Part shown: positions 12,301-25,100 of the stretch, piece by piece
Numbering within the stretch: the stretch's first letter is position 1
Layout of the letters: each line of letters opens with the position of its first letter
Assembly (NCBI RefSeq): GCF_902806685.2
Contig: NC_048556.1
Location: 9,510,734-9,574,733 of the forward strand
Length of the DNA stretch: 64,000 bases
Direction of reading: 5' to 3'
Origin: Maniola hyperantus
Taxonomy: Eukaryota; Arthropoda; Insecta; Lepidoptera; Nymphalidae
Translations under genes and position numbers: made by a program
The notes under the pieces: model-generated
Told to the model about the DNA's origin: nothing
Seen by the model: the letters and a program-made list of their open reading frames with translations, nothing else
Databases searched by the model: none

Positions 12301-15300
12301 GGGTTCGGTACCTCAAAAAGAAAAACGGAACCCTTATCGGATCACTTTTTTGTCTCTGTCTGTCTGTCTTTCTGTCAAGATACCTACAGGGTACTTCCCG
12401 TTGACCTAGATTCATGAAATTTGGCAGGTAGGTAGATCTTATAGCAGACATTAATAGGGGAAAAATCTAAAAACCGTGAATTTGTGGTTACATCACAAAA
12501 AAAATTTAAAATGTGTCCATGAACAAATATTGGCTATTTTCGACTTTCAAAGTAAGATTGCTAAACCAAGTGGGGTATTATATAAAAGAGCTTTACCTGT
12601 ACATTATAAAACAGATTTTTATTTATTTTTAGGCATAATAGTTTTTGATTTATCGTGCAAAATGTCCATAAAATACGATTGTAGTACGGAACCCTCAATG
12701 CGCGAGTCTGATTCGCACTTGGCCGATTTTTTGTCTTAATAATCAGTCTTTGTTTAAATTACAAGTTACGACCAAAAAAATTAATTTAGTTGAAAATCAG
12801 AGTTCCCGCGGGACTTCTTGAAAACCTTAATCCATGCGGAAGCGCGATTAACAAATGCAATCAATATTTAAATGCAACATCTTCATTATTAGATATAAGT
12901 AAACCACAAAGTCCGATATAAAAACCAGTTGGTAGTGATTTATATCGGGATTTGATCCAAATGGTTATACACGCAGAATGCCATGCTACCGCCGAGCCGC
13001 GCCAGCCGGCATCCAATAGGGTTAGTATGAGACTGTACATCTCATAAATGTTTATAGAATTCGGGCGTCGCAACACTCCAGCTTTAAAGTAAAAGGAACC
13101 TTAATTGCCCGACGCTCTAACCACTAAGCTACGGCACGGTTGCCGCCAGTGACGTTTGATGGTGTTGAATTTTTGACTTTAAAGTATGGTCCTTTAGTCC
13201 ATTTTACTCTGGCGTTATTTTATACTAGCTTATGCCCGCGACGTCGCGTGGATTACACTTTCAAACCTCTATTTTACCCCGTTAGGGGTAAATTTTCAAA
13301 AATCTTTTCTTAGCGAATTACTACGACGTAAAAGCTATCTGCATACCAAACAACATCCGTCTAGTATTTTGATCTGTGCGTTGATAGATCAGTCAGTCGG
13401 TCCTTTGATAGATTTCAACACTCGTATTCTACCAACGATGGAGGGATATAAATCTCATACTAAGCACTCAGGCTATGATAAAGAAAATCTTTCGTGCGTG
13501 TTATTACAATTCGCTGAGTTTATTTCTTCACTACTACAGACAGTCACGATGCGATGAAGTCAATGAATTATGTATTAATTAATTATATTGGTTTAATTAG
13601 AGAATGGGAAGCATTTCAGTTAGTAGTTGCTTAGTTTAATGAATTTACTACGTAGGCATGTTTCAATATTCGGCCGTTAAATAATTTTATTTACTTCCTA
13701 GATGATGGCCGCGACTTCGTCCGCGTGGATTAAGGTTTTTTAAAAGCCCCGTGGGAGCTCTTTAATTTTCTATACCACATTTCATCAAAATCGGTTTAAC
13801 TGTTGGGCCGTGAAAAGCTAACAGACAGACAGACAGACGCACTTTCGCATTTATAATATTAAACTAGCTTATGCTCGCGACTTCGTCCGCGTGGACTACG
13901 CAAATTTCAAACCCCTGTGTTACCCCCTTAGGGGTTTAATTTTCAAAAATCCTTAGCGGACATCTACGTCATGTACTCATAAGTTATGACTCATAAGTCA
14001 TAACTCATAATAACTATCTGCATGCCTTTCAGCCCGATCCGTCCAGTAGTTTTAGCTGTGCGTTGATAGATCAGTCAGTCAGTCATTCAGTCAGTCACCT
14101 TTTCCTTTTATATTTAAGTTTCTATTTCGTAAATAGTAACCAATTTACTATTTACGATTTTATAATTACTTGTAAAATAAATACCGTGCCCCCAGACTTG
14201 GTATCTTAAAGTAAACTAAAAATAGTCATAGAATGCGTAGAATTCAAACGAAGGATTCTGTTTATTGACGGAAATGAATGTTTTGACAGCCGGCTTCGAT
14301 GTGCGTGTGCGCGCCGGCAAATATCCTTTTCCTAGCTTCTAGCGTACAAGTTTATTTAATCAAGTGATTAATAAATACCTAGAGATACGAGCGATGATGG
14401 CGTGTTGCAATGTTTGTTCATAAGTTGATTAGGTTTACGCTTATCTCCTACATTGTTATCTCTTGGTCAGTGATGATCAGTTCCTAAACCTTCTGCGGTA
14501 AGACTTAGGTAATACCTACTCGTATTACGTCGAGTTGAGTAAGTCAAGTACTACTGAGTAAAAATCCGTGATAGCCCAGTGGTTAAGACATCGGCCTCTT
14601 ATTCAAGGAGTCCGGAGTTCGATTCCAGGCGCACACCTCAACTTTTCGGAGTTGTCTTAGCTGTCACTTGCCTTAACGGTGAAAGGAAACCTGCATGCCT
14701 AGAGTTCTCCATAACGTTCTCAAAAGTCTGTCAATCCACACTTGGCCAGTGTAGTGGACTATCACCTACTCCCTACCTAACCTACTCACGATTATAATAT
14801 GTTACATACTTACGTGATTCTTCGCGTTATATACCTACTGTTGATTATTTCTTTAAGTAATTAGTTAATAGGTACCTTCGTTGCAGCTAGCCACCGAGGA
14901 CAAACCTCTGTGGTTTTTTCGGTGTTTTTAGTTTAAGCTTTATTTGTATGTATTTTGATTTGATAATAAATTAAAAAAAAAAAAAAAACCTAAAACCTTT
15001 TCACTTTGAGAGGAGACCAGCTGTGCTCATGGGCTGGCGGGGTTGGGACTTGTGAGTTGTGTTTGTATTTTATGGCATCTCGTATACTCCCGTTACTGAG
15101 TAAGTAGATACTACAGAATTTATGTTAGTCGTCTTCATCTCCATACTAAAGTTTTAAATATATTCCACAAAGAAAGGTGACAAACGATAAGCAAACAAAG
15201 TATAACGTAAGCTCACACCCGGTATGCATCGACGCGGAAACACGTGTCACCCAGTTACGGGGAACAGTTAGGTGGTTACACAAACGTACGTAGGATGAGC

Positions 15301-18300
15301 CGACCACGCTGTGAATAATGATGTGTGCTGATGACTTTGTGACGTGACTGATGACTTTGTGACGTGACTGATGACTTTGTGACGTGACTGATCGTAGCTA
15401 TACGTACTACAGAGATGCCGAATAAACAAGATTACAGTGAACCAACAGCTCAGGAGATGTCAGGGGATGTGCTCCGGTGTCGGGGCGAAACACAGACGTT
15501 TATACGTGCGTCGAGTGTGTTTTGGGATTTGTGTGGTGCTGCGTGGTGGCTGGTTTTTCCTACATGTTTAGCAGTGGGAGGGCGGGCGGTGTACGTCGCA
15601 TGCTGCATGTTACATACATACAGTTTTGATCGGTTTCAGCGGATTATAGCAAATTAAGCTTTTGTTTCATTGTATATCAGGGGGCGCGTCAGTGCCCCCG
15701 CGAAGACGAGCCAAACTAAAGGACGGGACACTACGTACCTTTTCTCGAAGTGTTTTGTCGTATTTTCGAGCAGTCAAAGCTTCGGTCTGGATTACGCTAG
15801 AAAGTTGAAATTTTCAGGGTCATAGATTTCCGCAAAGTAACGCCTGCTTCTATACATTTAAACAAGATTTGTTTGATGACGTAGTTGTAGGTAGGTCAGT
15901 CTCAGTACCTAAAATGCAGTTATTTGCTCAGTAGCAAGTAACTGCATTTACGTAGGCAGTGTAGGCACATAGAGATCTTCATTAAAAAATTCAGATCCTC
16001 ATGAATAAATAACTTCTATAAAAAACTGATTAGGGGGACAGATAGGTATACCTATCTAATTAATCCATCAGCCTGATTGGTTCACTGCTGGACATAGGCC
16101 TTTTCGCGAGAGCGTTATCAAAGACGTTTCTTCGCCTTCCTTATCCACCCGTTTCTTGCCACCTTAGTCAGGTCATTGGTTCAGTGGACTGGGGGTTGTC
16201 CACAGGGGTTGTCTTACATTGCGCGGTCTCCACTCCAGAACACGTCTACCCCATCGGCCGTCGGTTCTGCGTTTCTTATCACGCTCTTTCTCAGCTAGCG
16301 ACTATTTCACAGATCCGTAGGGCCATTCTAGATTTAGCAGTAAGGCAAAGCATTCATTTAGTCACTATCATGCACAAAAGAAATTGCATTTACGGGCCCA
16401 TAATATAATTCTTTCACACGACTTTCACGTACAAAACGGGGCATAGTTCCACTCGGACCACGTTCTTTGCACATGTTTCGCTGAGTACCTACATACAACG
16501 CTGGGCTTTTCTCTTGTCAATGATTTTCGAGAAAAACTTGCACAATCCATTGCCATGAATGGGTTGATGTAACTACTTGATGTTGACCGGAATAAAATAT
16601 TTTTGGGCAAGCTTAAACGTTATTGCCTGTAATGTCTGAGAGTTCTTTATAATGTTGTCAAAGGTGCGTGAAGTCTGTCGACACGCATTTGGTCAATGTG
16701 GTGGACTATGTCTTAAGCAATTTTTATTCTGAGAGGAGACCCATGTTCAGTAGTGATGGAGGATGATTGACGTAAAGTACGTTTATTTAACTAGGTGGTT
16801 AACTTTAGTACGCGACAGGTTGAAATGGCAATCGGGGAGGGAACGCCCCGCACACCCGTACAGACCCCGCGGTGACGTGCGGGTGTGCGAGGCGTCCCCC
16901 GCCTTATACCTACCCCGATTGACATTTCAACCTATCGCAGACAATAGGTAAGTACATACTTAGTAGTTATCGTTATTTCCAGAGTTTCTGGTTTATTTTT
17001 CTTCTGCATCTTTTCCCGGTCTTCTTTTTTATTCAGGGCCCATTTCCGTGCGCTTGACTGTGATTTGGGCCAATAATGACATTGTCAAGAAATCGAAACC
17101 TCAAATGAAACAATTCGTTGAAATAGATGCGCAAGCGCAAATGGTCAAGGAGTTATGATTGTCGTGTGAAAATGATTGTTGGATGAATGACTTCACTGAT
17201 GGAATAGTGCATGACTGTTGAGATCAACGACCTCTATATTACGCACTAGATGGGTTATTGCGAACAGGAACGTGTTCCATGAAGCTGTCAAAATTAGTAT
17301 GACACTGGCTTGGACGAATTCGTCCAAGGGCACTGGCCATCACGTTACAGTTCTTGCAATTCAAGAAGGCGTGTGAACTTTACTTGTGGTTACGTCGTTT
17401 ACATGGGCATTCCATAAGTGTGCGTGCGTGTCGGACCAATCAGTCGCGAGCAAGCGCTCGCAAACGCACACGTTTACTTTACCTCACTTATACCGATACG
17501 GCTTAAACACAAGCATGAGCCACTCGTCCTCGTGAAATGCAAGAAAAAAAAAGTAACAACCCGCGAAAATTTTGGGTCGGAATAACCCGTCTAACTAACT
17601 GTGCGGTGTGCCTAATAATATGCGGGAGCTGTGCGGGTGTGCGCCCCGCATTGCTTTAATGAAAGCAACTAATTAGTTAGTAAGAAAGGCACGCGAGAAT
17701 GTCATTAGCTAAGGAAGAAACGGTCCACTTATTACAAATGCATTAGGACCAATTGTTACAAATAAACAAGTAGAAGTAACTATACTTAACTATTGGTTCG
17801 CCCCGAAGCAAGACCTCGCGGTATTCCATAATGAGGAAGTTTCCAGGCAGCAGGCTCTGAATACTACCACCTAATACCTAATATGTAATTATATACAATA
17901 CTAAAGACGAAAAACAATACCTATAATATATCTATATGATCTATGCTTTAATGTTTAGGTCGTGTCAATCAATGACATAGATGAAGAGTAAAAGCTAGCG
18001 TGCAATTTTCCTTACGTTTCTTCCCCACAGAATCTGTGAACTATAATAGAAGTAATTCATTAATTTCGCATCGGATTTAAATTTTAAGATTTAAATCATA
18101 GATTTTTTTTCATCAACCCATCTATGGATAGGTCTTCAAAAATTATATTGAGGTTTCTAATATCATTTTTTTCTAAACTGAATAGTTTGCGCGAGAGACA
18201 CTTCCAAACTGGTAAAATGTGTCCCCCCCCCCCCTGTAACTGACATCCATAGACTGCTAAAATCATAACCCTTCCGTCAGTCGTAGTCGGGTAAAAACAC

Positions 18301-21300
18301 CGGTGCATTGAAAAATGACGCGGCACCTTGTCGCCGGCGCCGCACGTCGTAGCTATTATGCAGGCGGTATTCAGTGGGTGTTATGTAACGCAGGTAATTC
18401 ATTCATAGCCATTATCAGTAGATAGGTACCTAGTAGCTACACTTGGGCATGACCTTACGTACTTGCATCATAACTAGTATTACAAGTAAATAACTTATGT
18501 ACATTAAACATCTATATTAATATTATAAAGAGGTAATGTCGTTAAGTTTGTTTGTAGGGGGGTAATCTCTGGAACTACCGAACCGATTTTGAAAATTCTT
18601 TCACCAATAGAAAGCTACATTATTCCTGAGCGACATAGGCTATGATATATATACACGCGGGCGAAGCCGCGGGGATCAGCTAGTAGATTAATAAATCAGT
18701 TATTATTGGCGACCTCTCTGGCGCAGTGGTAAGCGATGTGGTCTTATTAGTGGGAGGTCCCGGGTTCGATTCCCGGTAAATCTAGTATGAGGATGATGTT
18801 GCGGTCATCATCCATACTAATCTATATCTTCTATACTATAAGAGGTAATATCGTTAAGTTTGTTTGTAGGGGTTAATCTTTGGAACTACTGAACCGATTT
18901 TAAAAATTCTTTCACCAGTAGAAAGCTACATTATTCCTGAGTGACATAGGCTATACGGGATCTTTAAAAACCTAAATCTACGCGGGCGAAGCCGCGGGGA
19001 TCAGCTAGTAATATAAAAAGTGTGTCTGTCTGTCTGTCTATCTGGCTGTCTACTAGCTTTGTAAGGCCCATCCATTTAACCGATTTTGATGAAATTTGGT
19101 ATAGAGATAGCTTGCATCCCGGGGAAGGATACTTTTGATCGCGGAAAATTAAAGAATTCCCACGGAATTTTCAAAAATCTAAATCCACGCGGACGAAGTC
19201 ATGGGCATCATCTTTCATGAATAAATAACTACAAAAAGTCTTGTAAGTTGACAACTTGTAAGTTAAAAAGACAAAGTTAACAATCTTCTATCTACATAGT
19301 AGTCGATGTTGTACGTAAACACTTGTGGAATTAAGAGAGGATTTTTTACGAGGAGAAATCTCGTCGGCAGCGCAGCGTGGCGCGGTCGGCATCCCGAGCA
19401 TGATCCGGCCCGTTTGTCTACGAGTGCGCTACTAAAAGGAGAATAAATCGCCTCACGACTCATTCTATCTGACAAGTAGGTAGTTAGATTGTGTGCAACA
19501 GAATCACGTACATTCAAAAACCTTTGAATAGAAGAATTATTACGTCCTATTTCCATGGCCACATTATAGTCTTATTTTGCGACTTCAATATCAAATCGAG
19601 TTGAAGGTGATAATTAAATTATTTATCAGCCCAAGCAATCCTTTGTATCACATCACAACCACAGATCACAACTAAATCAATTGTTATTTAGCCGTACCTA
19701 TTTTTTTTATTCAAATACAAGTTAGCTCTTGACTGCAATCTCACCTGGTGGTAAGTGATGATGCAGTCTAAGATGGAAACGGGCTAACCTGAATGGGGTT
19801 TGGCAGTATTTTTTTAAACCCTGTGGTTTCTACACGGCATCGTACCGAAACGCTAAATCGCTTGGCGGCACGGCTTTGCCGGTAGGGTGGTAACTAGCCA
19901 CGGCCGAAGCCTCCCATCAGACAAAACCTGGTTGATCTTGTAGAAGATACGCATGAAGGAACAAGAAAGCTGAATCCAACAGTAAGAAAGACATTTTTAG
20001 CGAGGCGTTTAAAAAGTGTTCCAATCTTGGTTTCAATGTAACTTACCTTACAAGTTTAATTGGACTCATAAAATTATCCAAGTTTCTTCACATAGACTGA
20101 AATGTTCTCAAGAAAAAAAACCCCGGCCTAGCACGAGTCAGACTCGCGCACTGAGGGTTCCGTACTACAGTCGTATTTTTTCGACATTTTGCACGATGAA
20201 TCAAAAACTATTATCCATAAAAATAAATAAAATTCTGTTTTAGAATCTACAGGTAAAGAACCCTTTCATAATATGATACCCCACTTGATATAGTAATCTT
20301 ACTTTGAAAGTTGAAAATACTAATTATTTGTTTAACACATTTTCATTTTTTTTTTGTGTCATGGTTTCGGATTTTTCCCTTTACTTGTGCTATAAGACCC
20401 TACCTACCTGCCAAATTTCATGATTCTAGGTCAACGGGAATTACCCTATAGGTTTCTTGACAGACAGACAACGAAGTGATCCTATAAGGGTTCCTTTTTT
20501 TTTGGTACGGAACCCTAAGAACATGCTTAAATGTCAGCGAGCAAGAATTGACTAATTTGGACGGCTGGCGAGGATGGATATGGGCATAACTTTCCATTAA
20601 CTAGGGGCTTCACCCACGTGTGACCGCCCGGGCGTGACGGCTACGCGGTTATCAGAATGATAATAATATGGGTGAATCTTTAATTTTTTTTGTATTATAC
20701 GTACTTATCGCGTGGAATTAGGTTTTTAAAAATCCCGTGGGAACTCTTTGATATTCCGGGATGAAAGTAACCTATGTCACTATCCACGTCTTCAACTATA
20801 ACCATGGGTATAAATACCCATACCTATTATCCATATTAAAAAGCGAAATGCCAGTTTAACTAAATCCGTGTTAATTTTCGTTGGCGCGACACAACATACA
20901 TGCCGTACTCAGAGTCGCTGAATCGTTACTTAAGATTGAGTTAAACGAGACAGAGCTATATCTTTCACATAAATCTGTCTCGTTTTATCTCAATCTTAAG
21001 TAACGATTAGCGACTCTGAGTGCGGCTGATAGAGTTTAACCATTTAACCCGTAGTTACTAGACCCGGTGTTATGTCATTTAACCCCGCTCTTTGACGCAA
21101 GCGGGCCTGTATTCTAGATTATTGTAGAGCTCTAAAGGATTATGAGTAAGTAATAAGTAGAAGGTAGAACTTATAGATTTTTTTTTTTATGATTTATGAT
21201 TTATTTATTCATTTGCTTTCATGGTTACATGAAGCCCCGTTAGGGCATTGCAAAGTTAGGTACATTAACAATACATACATGCTAAATATAAAATTACATG

Positions 21301-22106
21301 CAAGCTACTTGTTACATTAATTTATAATAGACTAGCTGACCCTGCGAACTTCGTTTCGCCTAACAGTCGATTCAAATTTTTTAATTTTTTTTTAAATATC
21401 AATTCACTATCAGAAATTCTAAAATCCCCACGATTTAGGACTTCAGTACTTTGCAGCATCAGGATTGAGGAGTTAGGATCCGAAGTTCAGTGATGTAGCC
21501 TATGCTTGGTACCTAAAATAATTTTGCATCATCCGCAGTTCCTGAAACATTATAGTTTAGGAGTGCTGTACCCTACATCATCAGGGTTGAGGAGTTGAGA
21601 CTTGAAGTCTGAGAATAAAGTCGTTGCTTGGTACCTACAATATGAATTTACTATGACCACTTCCTGAATCTTGATAACCCAGGCGGGCAGTAACCCTGCA
21701 GCATCAGGATTAAGGAGTTAAATCCAGAATTTTTTATGTGACCACGACGTAAACTTTTTTTGTTGATTTAAAAAAAAATTTGCAAATCGGGCCAGAAACC
21801 TCGAGAAAATCGATGTAGAAAAAAGAACCACCTCCTTTTTGACAGTCGGTTAAAAACCGGTGACCTTGAAATATTTACGGAACAATCTTTAAAATATCCC
21901 CTTTCTAACAAAAAAAGAATGAATGAAATCGGACTACGCGTTAATGAATTACAACTACATTTTAACTTTCGTCCCCTCTCCTACGGGAACCATGCTGAAT
22001 TTCGGGATAAAAAGTATCCTATATTCTTCCTCATAGTATGACCTCAAATCGTACCAAGTTTCATTGGAATCCATTCAGTAGTTTCAGCGTGATGCGCGGC
22101 CGTGAT

Positions 22107-22151
<45 letters not shown>

Positions 22152-25100
22152 AATGAAAAAAATTACAGTTTTGGGTTCAGTATCGATTATAGAGTGCTCT
22201 CGAAAAAAATTTTTCAAAATATCTTCAATGTACAGAATTTGACCTGTTACAGTTTTATTATAAGTATATTATTATTATATTATATTATTATAAGTATTGA
22301 TGATTGATATTGATTTTATCAGGTACTATTAGATACTAGATGATGCCCGCGACTTCGTCTGCGTGGATTTAGATTTTTAAAATCCCGTAGGAACTCTTTA
22401 ATTTTCCGGGTTAAAAGCCTATGCCCTTCCCCGGGATGCAAGCTATCTCTGTACCAATTTTCGTCAAAATCGGTTGAATGGATAGGCCGTGAAAAGCTAT
22501 CAAACAGACAAACAGACAGACAGATAGGCAGACAGACACACTTTCGCATTTATAATATTAGTATGGATTTAACATAATATTATGAAACTTGATGACCATT
22601 TAAAACAATAACATCGAAAAGAAGGGATGTACGTCTATATTATGCAGGTAATTAAGACGTAAGGAAAATGGTGGAATCATTATAATACCAAGTGCGCAAA
22701 AAATGACATTGACTCTTGTCTCGTAGTGTTATTAGGTACCTAGTTAATACTATAGTAGTTGTTTTATCAACATTGTTTTTCAAATGAACGTCACGCTGTA
22801 CGGAAGGTGAATAATGACGTTACAATCCGTAAGCGACATTTTTTTTACATTAAATAGAGTAATAATTTCAAATGTCAAAAAATGAATACAATTCCTCATT
22901 TTTTTGAAATTAATTCTATAATAATACCGCCCCATAAACTACCGCTATACAAAAAAATCACGTCATATTGTGTTTTATTACTACAGTCCAAGACCCTATT
23001 GCTCTATTTTGCTTTATCTTGTACTTAGTACTTAAGTATAAATGAATCATCATTGGGTAGGTAGGTACTTAAATAAAAGTAGTTTCAAGTCATGTTTTTT
23101 TATTACGAAATTTTGTTGCTAGACAGTTATCTGAGGCTCGGATGTCGGGCACAAGGCCACGGGCACGGGCAAAGGTGCGGTGTAAACTTAGGCAGGGACT
23201 AGACGATTGTGATTGTCGCAAAACTCTTGAACAGCTTGGGTATTCAGATTATAAACATATCTCCCGTACAGATGGACAAACTCCTCATGGATATCCAAAT
23301 CGAATAGTGTCGGAATCCTGCCGGCAAAACCCCCTCCTTTCCTCAAGCAGTAATGTCGACGCCTTTATTTGGCCTGCGGAAAGTGCAACAAGACTGTAAT
23401 CTGTGGAGATCTTTGCAAGAGACTTTCGTCCAGCTGTGGGAAGTTTATCGGTTGTCATACGGTTTCACTCTTGATATTTAAGTGTATGATTCCCGGAAAT
23501 CTAATGCGCGTGGCCGCCATTTTAGTGACGTCAGCACTAGACTGAAGTTTCGAGCTGATGGTATATTTTTATTTCGGCTTACGTCAAAATGACGTCATTT
23601 TGATATTATGAGACATAGTTCCAGCGCAACAGCAATTTGCGGGACTTATACTTATGTAATTTGCATGCGAGCCCATTGCGGCGTTACATAACAATGCAAA
23701 CATAGACTTATATCCGTCGAAGCGCATCTAACGGGATCTGTCATTTGCTCCTGTGCATATCCAGTCCGCGATATATGCTCGAACAGCTGGCTATGTTAGT
23801 GAGAGTGATTTGTACTAGTGATATAATTGTAATTGAAATATTGGGGGCAAAAAATTGTGCATATTAAAATCCCTTAAACGAGAGTTGGAAGCAGGGTTAC
23901 TTGGCGAAAGTTCACAAATCCACGATACATACGAAGATTCAGTGAAAAATTGCAATGGTTTAAAGATCCGACGTAGATTATGGCCACCCCGCTACGTGAC
24001 TGAAACGCCGTCTGTTATGAACAATCTGCTGTCTTTACTTCATCTTTCTAGTAGAATCGAGGACAATTTATAATCACAGTCGAGTCTTGACGACCTCCCT
24101 GGCGCAGTGGTGAGCGCTGTGGTCTTAATAGTGGGACGTCCCGGGTTCGATTCCTGGCAGGGGTTTGGAATTTTATAATTTCTAAATTTCTGGTCTGGTC
24201 TGGTGGGAGGTTCGGCCGTGGCTAGTTACCATCCTACCGGCAAAGCCGTGCCGCCAAGCGATTTAGCGTTCCGGTACGATGCCGTGTAGAAACCAAAGGG
24301 GTATGGGTTTAATAAAAACTGCCATACCCCTTCCAGGTTAGCCCGCTATCATCTTAGACTGCATCATCACTTACCACCAGGTGAGATTGCAGTCAAGGGC
24401 TAACTTGTATCTGAATAAAAAAAAAAAAAAAGGCATCTATGAATTCTTCTTTTCTTCACTTCTTCTCAGAGATGTCTGGTTTGATCAATCTCTTGTATGT
24501 ATGTATTTCTTCACTTCCTGTGATATCGAGGACAATTTATTACAGTTGAAACATCTCCTGGGCATTCTTCTTTTCTTCTCTCCTTCTTCCCAGAGATGTC
24601 ATGTTTGAGCAATCTCTTGTTTTTCTTCACTTCCTGTGATATCAAGGACAATTATTTATTACAGTTTAGACACCTCCTGGGCATTCCCCTTTTCTTTTCT
24701 CCTTCCCAGAGATATTTAAGCAGAATTCAGTAGAGACATCCTTGAAGATTTTGTTAAAAAACAAGGGTTTGATTTAGTTTTGAAAGGCTTTTTCATTTCT
24801 TGCTAAAAGAAAAACTTTGCAATGAGAGTTTTTGTTAATTATCATCTCGACACATCGCCCGGCTCACTACTGAGCACGGATCTCCTGAAAGCATGAGAAG
24901 GCTGACTTCACACACTTTTTAGTTAACTAACAATGCATCAAGCAAACAATATCTTTTGATTGATTTTCCCACTTATCAATTGATTGTTTTCCATTCATTG
25001 ATTGGATGAAGGAGCCCTCCGTCGTCCAATTGGCAGTCTATTTCTGATCTATTTCAATTCATTGTTTAGTGCCACTTTAGAGAGGAATCAATTCTTAGTG

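Noticed and set aside
18712..18782. Possible tRNA gene
   Set aside because: Matches the head of SINE-B at 24090. The acceptor stem does not close.
22105..22148. GACAGACA run as a CRISPR-like array
   Set aside because: Simple tetranucleotide repeat at the end of a retroposon, without spacers, in a eukaryotic genome.
23142..23399. 85-codon frame inside the 2.4-kb element as a possible transposase piece
   Set aside because: No DDE or zinc-finger pattern and no family I recognise, so not called as a gene.
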